A DNA stretch of 33,372 nucleotides, from positions 1-33,372 of the forward strand of contig JAEUPJ010000087.1 of the NCBI GenBank assembly GCA_016790285.1, read 5' to 3'. Each line of letters begins with the position of its first letter. Positions within the stretch are counted from its first letter, which is position 1. Under the pieces are notes generated by a model, which was given only the letters and a program-made list of their open reading frames with translations, did no database searches and was not told where the DNA came from. Below are positions 8,445 to 20,030 of this stretch, piece by piece. Source of the DNA: Roseateles sp. Lineage in GTDB: Bacteria > Pseudomonadota > Gammaproteobacteria > Burkholderiales > Burkholderiaceae_C. The position numbers were made by a program, and so were the translations under genes.

Positions 8445-8512
8445 CCCCTACGGCCTGCGGCCGCCCCCTCAAGGGGGCACACCCGGCGGACCGGCGGAGC
8501 CGGATCCGCGGG
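8445..8512. repeat. GC-rich palindromic repeat (REP-like), copy 2
   Basis: This lies just after the SCO stop. A core hairpin GCCCCCT-CA-AGGGGGC (8463-8478) is flanked on the left by CGGCCTGCGGCCG and on the right by a GGCGGACCGGCGGAGCCGG stretch ending in CGGATCCG. It shares the CCCCTC(A/G)AGGGGG core and GC-rich arms with the element before the SCO gene, although the flanking arms differ. It resembles the dispersed intergenic repeats common in this group of bacteria. Confidence 0.65.
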
Positions 8513-8525
8513 TGTTGCTGGATGA

Positions 8526-8551
8526 ACAAAGCCCCGCGAGCGGGGCTTTGT
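8526..8551. terminator. bidirectional hairpin terminator between SCO and rpoH
   Basis: A perfect 11-base-pair stem, ACAAAGCCCCG / CGGGGCTTTGT, with loop CGAG lies between the convergent SCO gene (+) and rpoH (-). The A/T-rich stem base provides short T tracts on both strands, so it probably ends transcription from both sides. No long T run follows, so efficiency is uncertain. Confidence 0.75.
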
Positions 8552-8574
8552 GCTGGGTGAGGGTGGGAGTCGCC

Positions 8575-9492
8575 TCAGGCGGCTTCGGTCAGCGCCTTCT
8601 TCATCTTCTTCATCGCCGCCACTTCGATCTGGCGGATGCGCTCGGCCGACACGCCGTACTCCGCTGCCAGCTCGTGCAGCGTCATGCCGCCGGACGCGTC
8701 GTCGTTCACCTTCAGCCAGCGCTCCTCGACGATGCGGCGGCTGCGCGGATCCAGCACGTCCAGCGCGCGCTGGATGCCGTCGCCGGCCATGGCGTCGCGG
8801 CTGCGCGCCTCGATGACGCGGGTCGGCTCGTGGCTCTCGTCGGCCAGGTAGGCGATGGGGGCGAAGCTCTCGCCGTCGTCGTCGGTCTGCGGCTCAAGCG
8901 CCACATCGCCGCCCGACATGCGGGTCTCCATCTCCAGCACTTCCTCGCGCTTGACGTTGAGCTCGCGGGCCACATGGGCCACCTCGGCTTCGCTCAGCGT
9001 GTTGCGGTGGGTCTGGCCCTCGGCCTGGTCGGCCTTGAGCTGGTGCTTCATCGAACGCAGGTTGAAGAACAGCTTGCGCTGGGCCTTGGTCGTGGCGACC
9101 TTGACCATGCGCCAGTTCTTCAGGATGTACTCGTGGATCTCGGCCTTGATCCAGTGCATGGCGTAGCTCACCAGGCGCACGCCCTGATCCGGGTCGAAGC
9201 GCTTGACGGCCTTCATCAGGCCGACGTTGCCTTCCTGGATCAGGTCGCCCTGGGGCAGGCCATAGCCCACATACTGGCGCGAGATGGAGACCACCAGGCG
9301 CAGGTGCGACAGCACCAGGCGGCCAGCGGCTTCGAGGTCACCCTTGTCGCGCAGGCTGCGGGCAGCGGAGCTTTCCTCGTCGGCCGTCAACAGCGGCAGC
9401 CGGTTGACAGCCGAGATGTAGGCGTCCAGATTGCCCAGCGAGGGCACCAGGGCCCAAGGGTCGCGGACGGCAATGGCAGAAGCGGCAGACAT
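8575..9492 (-). CDS. rpoH: RNA polymerase heat-shock sigma factor (sigma-32)
   Basis: This is an alternative sigma factor (305 aa) that directs RNA polymerase to heat-shock promoters. It contains sigma region 2 (LVLSHLRLVVSISRQYVGYG and DLIQEGNVGLMKAVKRFDP) and the RpoH box QRKLFFNLR (residues 138-146), which is specific to sigma-32. A C-terminal region 4 helix-turn-helix (LHELAAEYGVSAERIRQIE) completes it. The start is supported by GGAAGG 10 bases upstream on the coding strand. A perfect CIRCE element 52-78 bases upstream suggests control by the HrcA repressor. It follows a cheW gene in the same direction with 159 bases between them. Confidence 0.97.
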   Translation of the reverse strand: MSAASAIAVRDPWALVPSLGNLDAYISAVNRLPLLTADEESSAARSLRDKGDLEAAGRLVLSHLRLVVSISRQYVGYGLPQGDLIQEGNVGLMKAVKRFDPDQGVRLVSYAMHWIKAEIHEYILKNWRMVKVATTKAQRKLFFNLRSMKHQLKADQAEGQTHRNTLSEAEVAHVARELNVKREEVLEMETRMSGGDVALEPQTDDDGESFAPIAYLADESHEPTRVIEARSRDAMAGDGIQRALDVLDPRSRRIVEERWLKVNDDASGGMTLHELAAEYGVSAERIRQIEVAAMKKMKKALTEAA

Positions 9493-9543
9493 CGTCTTGA
9501 TTCCTTCCTAGACCGCAGCGACATCAGCTGCGATGCAGGAATA

Positions 9544-9570
9544 TTAGCACTCGCCGCGGCTGAGTGCTAA
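9544..9570. promoter_or_regulatory. CIRCE operator upstream of rpoH (HrcA binding site)
   Basis: The sequence reads TTAGCACTC-N9-GAGTGCTAA, an exact match to the CIRCE consensus with perfect 9-base arms and a 9-base spacer (GCCGCGGCT). It lies in the rpoH leader, 52 bases from the start codon. On the rpoH strand the second arm runs into TAATAT, a possible -10 hexamer, so HrcA binding would overlap the promoter. HrcA itself is not encoded in this window. Confidence 0.95.
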
Positions 9571-9651
9571 GTCAGACGGTGCCGCATTTGGAATGCTTTA
9601 TTTCCGGGCGTGAAACAGTGGGCGGGCACTAACTTTTCAAGCCCGGCGCGC

Positions 9652-10152
9652 TCAGTCGACCAGGCCGAAGTCGGGGCTTTTGATCATCGCCTCGATGTCC
9701 AGCAGGATGAGCATGCGCTCGCCCAGCTTGCCCAGGCCCGTGATGAAGCGGGCGTCCATCGCCGCAGGCACTTCCGGGCGGGGCTTGATGTCGTCGGCGG
9801 CGATCTCCAGCACGTCGGACACCGAGTCCACGACGATGCCCACGACCCGGCCGGCCACGTTCAGCACGATGACGACCGTGAAGGCGTTGTACTCGCCCGG
9901 CTGGCCCAGGCGCAGCCGCAGGTCCAGGATGGGCACGATGACGCCGCGCAGGTTGACCACGCCCTTCACGAAATGCGGGGCATTGGCCACCCGGGTGGGC
10001 GGCTCGTAGGAGCGGATTTCCTGCACGCGCAGGATGTCCAGGCCATATTCCTCCTCGCCGATGCGGAAGGTCAGGAACTGGCGGCCGTCAGGGCGTGCCG
10101 AGGCCTGCACGGCCTGGGCACCGCTGGTGGGAACAAGGTCGGTGGAACTCAT
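9652..10152 (-). CDS. cheW: chemotaxis coupling protein CheW (paralogue 1)
   Basis: This is a 166-residue CheW-domain protein that couples receptors to a CheA-type kinase. A short variable N-terminus (about 20 residues) precedes the fold: FLTFRIGEEEYGLDILRVQEI, then [41 protein letters not shown], and the terminal MLILLDIEAMI. It starts 31 bases after the stop of the MASE1 hybrid kinase on the same strand and has no clear Shine-Dalgarno sequence. It is very similar to the second CheW near the right end (for example [20 protein letters not shown] and GERMLIL are shared). It has no cheA or receptor beside it, so it may serve the neighbouring kinase or the main chemotaxis cluster. Confidence 0.95.
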   Translation of the reverse strand: MSSTDLVPTSGAQAVQASARPDGRQFLTFRIGEEEYGLDILRVQEIRSYEPPTRVANAPHFVKGVVNLRGVIVPILDLRLRLGQPGEYNAFTVVIVLNVAGRVVGIVVDSVSDVLEIAADDIKPRPEVPAAMDARFITGLGKLGERMLILLDIEAMIKSPDFGLVD

Positions 10153-10183
10153 CGCTCGCGATCGGTTGAAGAAGGTTCAGTCG

Positions 10184-13100
10184 TCATTCTGCCCCCTCTG
10201 ACTCGCCGCGAGCCGCCAACAATTCATCGACCAGCGCGAGCAGTTCGCGCACATCCAGCGGCTTGGTCAGGTAATGCCGGGCGCCGGCGGCCCGTGCGGC
10301 AGCGATCTGCTCGGGCTGGGCATTGGCCGACACGACGACCACCGGTGGCGGCCGCCCGCCCTCGGCCAGCCGGCGCAGCACCTGCAGGCCGTCGCCGTCC
10401 GGCAGTTGCCAGTCCAGCAGCAGCAGCGCCGGCGGCCGCTCACGCAGGGCGCGCAGGCCCGCCTCGACGGTCGGGGCCAGTTCCAGCTCGATGCCCGGGC
10501 GCTGCTCGAGGATGCCGCGCATCACCTCGGCGTTGAGCGGGTTGTCCTCGATGTAGAGCAGGCGGCGCCTTGGCCCGTCCGGCAGCCGGGCCGCCGGCTC
10601 GGGCGCGGCGTCGCCGGGGTGGCTGGCCGCTTTCGCTGCCGCAGGCAGCCTCAGCACGAAGCAGGCACCGGGGCCGTCGTCGACCGCCTCCGCGCGCAGG
10701 CTGCCGCCCATCATCTCGGCCAGGCGCTGGCTGATCACGAGCCCGATGCCGGTGCCGGGCAGCCCGCTGCGCTCACGGCCCAGGCGGTTGAATGGCTGGA
10801 ACAGGTCGGCGCGCTGCTCCGCCGTGAGCCCCAGGCCCGTGTCGCGCACGGCGACTTCGACCCAGCCCGGCTCCGCTTCCCGCGCGACGATGCTGACGCT
10901 GCCGCCCGGGTGGTTGTACTTGACGGCGTTGCTCAGCAGGTTGGTGAGGATCTGCGTGACGCGCGTGGCGTCGCCGGTCAGGTGGGCCGCATCGGCGTCG
11001 ATGCGCTGGCTGATGGCCAGCCCTCGCTCGCTGGCCTGGCCCTGCACGAGCGCGAGCGCCCGCGCGAGCAGCGGCGGCAGGGCCAAGGGCCCGAGGTCCA
11101 GCCTCAGCGAGCCGGACTCGATGCGCGAGAGGTCCAGCGTGTCGTTGATCATCTCCAGCAGGTGCCAGCCCGCCTGCGCGATCTGCTGGGCGCGGGTGCG
11201 CTGGCCCGCGGGCAGCGGCTCGCTGGCATCCATCTGCATGAGCTGGGTGAAGCCGAGGATGGCGTTCATCGGCGTGCGCAGCTCGTGGCTCATGCGCGAG
11301 AGGAACTCGTTCTTGGCCTGGTTGGCCGCCTCGGCCGCCTCGCGTGCCCGGTCGAGTTCCTCGATGCGCAGCTGGTCGGTGATGTCTTCCACCACGCCCA
11401 CGAGCCGGTGCGGCCGGCCGTCGGCGCCGCGCAGCAGGCTGACCAGCACGCGCGCGTTGATGACGCTGCCGTCGGGTCGCACGTAGCGCTTGATGCGGCG
11501 GTAGAACGGGATCTCGCCGCGCATCAGGCGCCGGCCGAGGTGGATGTCCTCGCGGCGGTCCTCGGGCAGGGTCACGTCGATGGACCGCTTGCCCATCAGC
11601 GCCTCGGCCGGGTAGCCCACCAGCTTGCAGAAGTGCGCGTTGACCTCCTGGAAGCCGCCGTTCAGGTCGGTGAAGGCGATGCCGATCGGGGCGGTCTCGA
11701 AGATGCTGCGAAAACGCTGCTCGCTCTGGCTCAGGGCCCGCTCGCCCTCGGTGCGGTTGGCGATCTCGCGTTCGAGCGCCGCGGTGCGCTCCTTCACCAG
11801 CGCCTCGACGTGCTGCGTGCGGCCCGACATCAGCAGCAGCAGCGCGCCCACCATCGCCGTGGCGAGCAGCCCGACCAGCGCGAAGGCCCAGCTGCGACCG
11901 GCCGGGGCCAGCATGCCGGGCAGGTCGTAGACACGCACCTCCCACTGCCGGCCGCCGAACTCCAGCGGCAGCTTCACCAGCGGCAGCGCAGCATCCGCGC
12001 CGCGCTCGACGGCCTCGCAGCCCAGCCGCCCGGCCAGGCGCGGGTAGGGAGCGGCCGGCTCCACGTCGACCAGGCACACGCCGAGGTGCTCGGGCCATTC
12101 CGGGGCGAGCCGGGCCATCAGCAGGTCGGGGCGCAGCGTGGCGAACACGACGCCGTCCAGCGTGGCTGCGCTCGGCCGTGCCGTGTCACGGTAGATGGGC
12201 TGGTAGATGACGACGCCGACCGCACCTTCGCGGTCCTGCGAGAGCTGGAAACCCGCCGAGGCGACGGGCCGGCCCGTGGCGGCGGCCTTGTCGATGGCCG
12301 CACGTGCGCTCGGGATGGCGCGCACGTTCACACCCAGCGCGCCGGCATTGCGCGACAGCGGCTCGATCAGGCGGATGGCCAGCATGTCTTCGTCGGCCGG
12401 CGGGCGGATGTCCCCGGCGCGCACGCGGTCGCGGGCCTGGTAGCCGCCGGGGAAGCCGTCAGCGGCGGCGGCCGCATTGAAGCGCTCCACGTCCGCCCGG
12501 GCCACGCGCAGCGTGAGCCCCAGGGCCAGCAGCGGGCTGTCCTGTGTGAGGAAGCCGCGCGTGGCGCGTTCGAACTCGTCGCGCGTGGGGCGCGGCTTGA
12601 CCTTGACGAGGCCGTGCGTGCCTTCCAGGGCGAGCAGCGGCTCGCGCAGCCGGCCCGCCAGCGACTGGGCGGCCGAGGTGGCGTCGCGGGTGAAGTCGGC
12701 CCGGTTGCGCTGGCGGTCCCATTCCATCGTGACCGCCACACCCAGGCCCACGAGCAGCGTCGTCATCAGCATGGGCAGGCCCACGCTCAGCCGGCGCGTT
12801 GCCCAGGCCGAGCGCGGCAGCCCGATGAGAGCCAGCGTGATGGGCGTGGCGATCAGCACGCCCATCAGGTCGCCGGTCGCCCAGACGGTCCAGACCAGCC
12901 CCATCTGCGGTGCGCCGATGACGCCCAGGGCCTTGAGCAGCAGCGTCGCGCAGGTCGGGCTGATGAGGCCGGCCAGGCCGACGGCACCGAGGTAGCAGGC
13001 GATCTCGCGCGGCGACGCCAGCACCAGCGGCCGCCCACACCAGCGGCGCATCAGCAGCGTGCCCACGGCGGCCTGGGCCGCGGCACCACAACCGATGCCC

Positions 13101-13375
13101 GCGGCCAGCGGCAGGACCTGGTCGCTGAAGCTGCCCATGGTCGTGGCCTGGACCACGAACGACCCCACAGCCACGGCTGGCAGGTAGCGCAGCCCCCACA
13201 CGAGCAGCACCGCCAGGCCCCAGCCGGCGGCCGGGTAGATGGGGGCCACCTGGTAGGGCGGCAGCACCATCAGCAGGCCCAGCCGCCCGAGCAGGTAGTA
13301 CACGACCGTGATGCCGGCCGACATGGCCAGGTAGCGGCCCACGCCGCTGGCCGTCAGCGTGGGGCGCGAGGTCAT
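10184..13375 (-). CDS. MASE1-CHASE-PAS hybrid sensor histidine kinase with C-terminal receiver
   Basis: This is a membrane hybrid kinase of 1063 residues. In order it has a MASE1-like region with about eight hydrophobic segments (residues 15-215), a CHASE-type extracytoplasmic domain (about 230-400, with linked periplasmic sequence to 490), a transmembrane helix (about 497-516) and a PAS domain (about 552-668). HisKA follows with FLSRMSHELRTPMN (H697), then HATPase (NLLSNAVKYN, DTGLGL, GTGIGLVISQ; about 800-910) and a receiver (about 937-1055; D988 in LLLLDWQLPDG, K1038). All catalytic residues look intact. The start ATG overlaps the stop of the upstream permease gene (ATGA), which settles the start against a longer reading. 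CheW follows 31 bases downstream. The ligand and output partner are not evident. Confidence 0.93.
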   Translation of the reverse strand: MTSRPTLTASGVGRYLAMSAGITVVYYLLGRLGLLMVLPPYQVAPIYPAAGWGLAVLLVWGLRYLPAVAVGSFVVQATTMGSFSDQVLPLAAGIGCGAAAQAAVGTLLMRRWCGRPLVLASPREIACYLGAVGLAGLISPTCATLLLKALGVIGAPQMGLVWTVWATGDLMGVLIATPITLALIGLPRSAWATRRLSVGLPMLMTTLLVGLGVAVTMEWDRQRNRADFTRDATSAAQSLAGRLREPLLALEGTHGLVKVKPRPTRDEFERATRGFLTQDSPLLALGLTLRVARADVERFNAAAAADGFPGGYQARDRVRAGDIRPPADEDMLAIRLIEPLSRNAGALGVNVRAIPSARAAIDKAAATGRPVASAGFQLSQDREGAVGVVIYQPIYRDTARPSAATLDGVVFATLRPDLLMARLAPEWPEHLGVCLVDVEPAAPYPRLAGRLGCEAVERGADAALPLVKLPLEFGGRQWEVRVYDLPGMLAPAGRSWAFALVGLLATAMVGALLLLMSGRTQHVEALVKERTAALEREIANRTEGERALSQSEQRFRSIFETAPIGIAFTDLNGGFQEVNAHFCKLVGYPAEALMGKRSIDVTLPEDRREDIHLGRRLMRGEIPFYRRIKRYVRPDGSVINARVLVSLLRGADGRPHRLVGVVEDITDQLRIEELDRAREAAEAANQAKNEFLSRMSHELRTPMNAILGFTQLMQMDASEPLPAGQRTRAQQIAQAGWHLLEMINDTLDLSRIESGSLRLDLGPLALPPLLARALALVQGQASERGLAISQRIDADAAHLTGDATRVTQILTNLLSNAVKYNHPGGSVSIVAREAEPGWVEVAVRDTGLGLTAEQRADLFQPFNRLGRERSGLPGTGIGLVISQRLAEMMGGSLRAEAVDDGPGACFVLRLPAAAKAASHPGDAAPEPAARLPDGPRRRLLYIEDNPLNAEVMRGILEQRPGIELELAPTVEAGLRALRERPPALLLLDWQLPDGDGLQVLRRLAEGGRPPPVVVVSANAQPEQIAAARAAGARHYLTKPLDVRELLALVDELLAARGESEGAE

Positions 13376-15948
13376 TCGGCCTGGGCCTCCCTCAGGGTCT
13401 GCACCACGGGGCGCTGCAGCACGCCGCGCAGGCTCCACCAGCCCGCACCCCAGGCCAGCACGGCGCCGAACGCAGCGCTCACGAGCGGCACCCACGGCTT
13501 GAGCTGCCACTCGAACTGGAAGACATACCGCGCCAACAAGGCGGCCAGCAGCAACGCCACGGCGCCGGCGAGGAAGCCGGCCAGGGCGCCCACGCCCAGC
13601 AGCTCGGCGCGTTGCACCTGGGCCAGCAGGGACGACGGCGCGCCGAGCGCGCGCATCAGGCCGAACTCCCGCGTGCGCGCTTCGCGCGTGCTGCCCACGG
13701 CGGCCAGCAGCACGACCAGGCCCGTGGCCAGCGTGAAGCTGAACAGGAACTGCACCGCCTGGATGACCTGGTCGAGCACGCCCTGCACCTGGTTGAGCTG
13801 GGCCGACACGTCGACGACCGTCAGGTTGGGGAACTGGCGCGCCAGCGCGCGGTCCAGCCCGCGGCCGGCGTCCGTCGGGGGCGTGCGGTAGGCCGCGATC
13901 TGCGTGGCGGGCAGGTCGGGCAGGTCGGCGGCCTCGAAGAGCACGAAGAAGTTGACCCGCATCGACGACCAGTCCACCTTGCGCAGGCTCGTCACACGCC
14001 CCTGCACGGGCTGCCCGGCGATGTCGAAGGCGAGCTGGTCGCCGAGCTTGAGGCCCAGCGTCTGCGCCAGCCCCTCCTCGACGCTCATGCCGAGTTCACC
14101 CGGCTTGGCGTCGCCCCAGCGGCCCGCGACGATCTGGTTGTGGCTCGGGCGCTCACCCGTGTGGCTCAGGTTGAACTCCCGCTCCGCCAGTCGCTGCGCG
14201 CGCTCCTCCGCGAACTTGCGGCCCTGCACCGGCTCGCCGTTGATGAGCGTGAGCCGGCCGCGGATCATGGGCGACCAGTCGTACTGCTTCACGCCGGCCT
14301 CGGTCAGCGTTTGCCTGAAGGCCGCGGCCTGGTCGGGCTGGATGTTGATGACGAAGCGGTCCGGGGCGGAGGCGGGTGTGGCCTGGCGCCAGCTGTCGAT
14401 GAGGTCCGTGCGCAGCAGCACCAGCAGCGCCAGCGCCAGCAGCCCCACGGCGAGGGAGGAGACCTGCATCACCGCGAACCCCGGGCGCGCTGCCACCTGG
14501 CGCGTGGCCAGCAGCAGCCAGCGCGGCACGCTCGCGCCGCTGACGTTGCTGGGCACCACGCGGCGCAGCAGCTTCACGGCCCCCCAGGCCAGCAGCGCGA
14601 ACACCAGCACGGCGCCCGCGAAGCCCGCGGCCGCAATGCCGCCGAGCGTGAGGTCGCCCGCCAGCACGACGAGGATGGCCGCCAGCCCGGCCACGCCCGC
14701 GCCCAGCACCAGCAGCGAACCCGCCTTGGGCGCGCCCAGGTCACGGCGGATCACACGCAGCGGCGGCACGGCGGCCAGTTGAAGCACCGGCGGCAGCCCG
14801 AAGCCCAGCAGCAGCGACAGCCCCAGGCCCAGGCCCAGCAGCGCCGGCCACACGCTGGGCGGCGGCAGGCTCACGTTGATGAGGCCGGCCAGCAGCGACA
14901 CGAAGACCTGGTGCAGCGCCAGCCCGACCAGCACGCCGACGACGCTGGCTGCCAGGCCCGCCAGCGTGAACTCCAGCCCGTAGGCCCAGGCGATGCGGCG
15001 CTGCGGCTGGCCCAGCACGCGCAGCATGGCGCAGGCATCCAGATGGCGGGCGGCGAAGTCTCGCGCCGCCAGCACCACCGCCACCGCCGCGAGCAGTGCC
15101 GACAGCATGGCCACCAGCCGCAGGAAGCGCGCCGCGCGGTCCAGCGTCTGGCGCATCTCGGGCCGGCCCGATTCCAGCGACTCCAGCCGCACGCCGCGCA
15201 GCTTGTCCTGCTCGACGAGCCGTTCGGCGGCGGTGACGAAGCGCTTCACGGCGTCGGGCGTGGCGTCCGGGCCGGGCACCAGGGCCAGACGGTAGGTGAT
15301 GCGGCTGGCGGGCTGCACCAGGCGCGTGGCGGCGAGGTCGCCCTCGGAGAGCAGCACGCGGGGCGCGAAGTTCATGAAGCCGGCGCCGCGATCGGGTTCG
15401 GTCTCGATCAACGCCGTGAGCTTGAGCTGGCTGTCGCCCAGCAGCAGCACGTCCCCGAGCTTCAGCCCGAGGCCGTCGGCCACGGCCGGGTCGACCCAGA
15501 CCTCGCCGGGCGCGGGTGCGCCTTCGCGGCCGGGCAGGGCCTGGCGCAGCGCGATGCGGCCGCGCAGCGGGTAGCCGGCGCTGACGGCCTTGACGGCCAC
15601 CAGACGGCTGTCGCCCCCTTGGGCTTCGGTCGTGCGGGCCATGCTGGGGAAGGTGGCGCTGCGCACGGTGGCCAGCTGCAGCTGGGCGGCCAGGTCCACG
15701 AGCGCGGGTGGCGTCGGTTGGTCGCTCGCGACGACGGCGTCACCGCCGAGCAGCTGGGCGGCGTCGCGGCGCAGGCCCTGGTCGAGCCGGTCCGACAGGA
15801 AGGCCACCGCGCACAGGGCGGCCACGGCCAGCGCCACGGCCAGCATCAGCAGCCGCAGCTCGCCGGCCCGCCAATCTCGCAACAACTGCCGCCAGGCGAC
15901 GGCCAGGGTGGAGGGCGGGCGCAGGGCGGTCGGGGCAGGGACGGTCAT
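13372..15948 (-). CDS. FtsX/YbbP-like ABC transporter permease
   Basis: This is an 858-residue permease with about ten predicted transmembrane helices. One is near residues 32-52, three lie around 273-295, 326-346 and 368-390, more at about 411-455 and 494-514, and three are near the C-terminus. Two large periplasmic regions separate them. This is the double-FtsX architecture of YbbP-type permeases, which work with a LolD/YbbA-like ATPase. The sequence VLAARDFAARHLDACAMLRVLGQPQRRI and the C-terminal GSTREARTREFGLMRALGA are typical FtsX segments. The start is placed at ATG 15948 (MTVPAPTALRPP); a longer reading would reach the tRNA promoter region. No ATPase gene is present nearby. The 3' end overlaps the hybrid kinase gene by 4 bases. 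Confidence 0.92.
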   Translation of the reverse strand: MTVPAPTALRPPSTLAVAWRQLLRDWRAGELRLLMLAVALAVAALCAVAFLSDRLDQGLRRDAAQLLGGDAVVASDQPTPPALVDLAAQLQLATVRSATFPSMARTTEAQGGDSRLVAVKAVSAGYPLRGRIALRQALPGREGAPAPGEVWVDPAVADGLGLKLGDVLLLGDSQLKLTALIETEPDRGAGFMNFAPRVLLSEGDLAATRLVQPASRITYRLALVPGPDATPDAVKRFVTAAERLVEQDKLRGVRLESLESGRPEMRQTLDRAARFLRLVAMLSALLAAVAVVLAARDFAARHLDACAMLRVLGQPQRRIAWAYGLEFTLAGLAASVVGVLVGLALHQVFVSLLAGLINVSLPPPSVWPALLGLGLGLSLLLGFGLPPVLQLAAVPPLRVIRRDLGAPKAGSLLVLGAGVAGLAAILVVLAGDLTLGGIAAAGFAGAVLVFALLAWGAVKLLRRVVPSNVSGASVPRWLLLATRQVAARPGFAVMQVSSLAVGLLALALLVLLRTDLIDSWRQATPASAPDRFVINIQPDQAAAFRQTLTEAGVKQYDWSPMIRGRLTLINGEPVQGRKFAEERAQRLAEREFNLSHTGERPSHNQIVAGRWGDAKPGELGMSVEEGLAQTLGLKLGDQLAFDIAGQPVQGRVTSLRKVDWSSMRVNFFVLFEAADLPDLPATQIAAYRTPPTDAGRGLDRALARQFPNLTVVDVSAQLNQVQGVLDQVIQAVQFLFSFTLATGLVVLLAAVGSTREARTREFGLMRALGAPSSLLAQVQRAELLGVGALAGFLAGAVALLLAALLARYVFQFEWQLKPWVPLVSAAFGAVLAWGAGWWSLRGVLQRPVVQTLREAQAE

Positions 15949-16039
15949 GCGCGCGACTGTAGCGGTGCCGTCATGCCATGGTGTTGGGTGGGATACCGGG
16001 CCGAGAACCTCGCCGGGGCCTGTAAACTCCGGGCTCAAC

Positions 16040-16113
16040 GCGGGTGTAGTTCAATGGTAGAACTTCAGCTTCCCAAGCTGACTACGTGGGTTCGATTCCC
16101 ATCACCCGCTCCA
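16040..16113 (+). tRNA. tRNA-Gly (anticodon CCC)
   Basis: This 74-nucleotide cloverleaf has encoded CCA. The acceptor stem is GCGGGTG / CACCCGC with discriminator T. The D arm is GTTCAATGGTAGAAC. The anticodon stem TCAGC / GCTGA closes the loop TTCCCAA, giving anticodon CCC. The T arm is TGGGTTCGATTCCCA. Overall it resembles E. coli glyU. It decodes GGG and is the only RNA gene recognised in the window. It is divergent from the permease gene. Confidence 0.97.
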
Positions 16114-16149
16114 AATGCAGACGGCCCCACCAGGGGCCGTTGGCATTTG
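16112..16149 (+). terminator. hairpin immediately after tRNA-Gly
   Basis: Two stacked stems are visible: CAAATGC (16112-16118) with GCATTTG (16143-16149), and ACGGCCCC (16121-16128) with GGGGCCGT (16133-16140), loop ACCA. It starts at the CCA end of the tRNA. There is no T tract, so it may act as a 3' processing or weak termination structure. A further hairpin lies at 16189-16209. Confidence 0.55.
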
Positions 16150-16188
16150 CAGCGGGGTCTTGGGATGAGACCCGTCCGGGTTCGCTCC

Positions 16189-16209
16189 AGGACAGCCAGT
16201 GGCTGTCCT
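16189..16209. repeat. short inverted repeat in the tRNA/GGDEF intergenic gap
   Basis: A perfect 9-base inverted repeat, AGGACAGCC-AGT-GGCTGTCCT. It lies between tRNA-Gly (+) and the convergent GGDEF gene (-), with no T run on either side. It could contribute to termination. Nothing else is recognised in 16150-16319. Confidence 0.5.
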
Positions 16210-16319
16210 GTGACGCGCCGCAGGCGCGGGCCGAGCTGTGCGAGGCCGAGGCATCGGTCCGACCGATGCCGAGCATCCCCACCGACCGTCGCCGCAGTTC
16301 CGGCCTTCAGCGTCCACGC

Positions 16320-19885
<3,566 letters not shown>

Positions 19886-20030
19886 CGCTCCCCCGAATCG
19901 CTGGCGCCCGGCAGCCGATACCGGGCGATCCGAGTCTAGGACGGGGCACCGCACCGCGGGCGTGCGGGGTCGCTACAAGCAGTTACAGGTTTGCCCTAGT
20001 GCGCCGAACGGGCGGCGCAAAGGGGTCATT

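Noticed and set aside
7719-8512. Possible mobile unit carrying the SCO gene between two palindromic repeats
   Set aside because: The flanking arms are not identical, there are no target-site duplications, and no transposase is present, so only the repeats are annotated.
8512-9570. Plus-strand frame of about 350 codons opposite rpoH
   Set aside because: Shadow of rpoH, and it runs into the CIRCE element; no signal peptide or domain.
9600-9651. Possible sigma-32 or sigma-70 promoter (CTTGAAA) between cheW and rpoH
   Set aside because: The -35-like TTGAAA is present, but no good -10 of either class lies at the right spacing, so it is not listed as a feature.
10274-13891. Plus-strand open frame of about 1200 codons opposite the hybrid kinase
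   Set aside because: Low-complexity Arg/Gln/His/Ala-rich translation with no domain. The minus-strand kinase has complete motifs in all its domains.
16082-16282. Minus-strand small frame ending in ERVMGIEPT over the tRNA, and a matching plus-strand frame
   Set aside because: These are translations of the tRNA-Gly gene and its flanks; the MGIEPT ending is a well-known spurious product of tRNA T arms.
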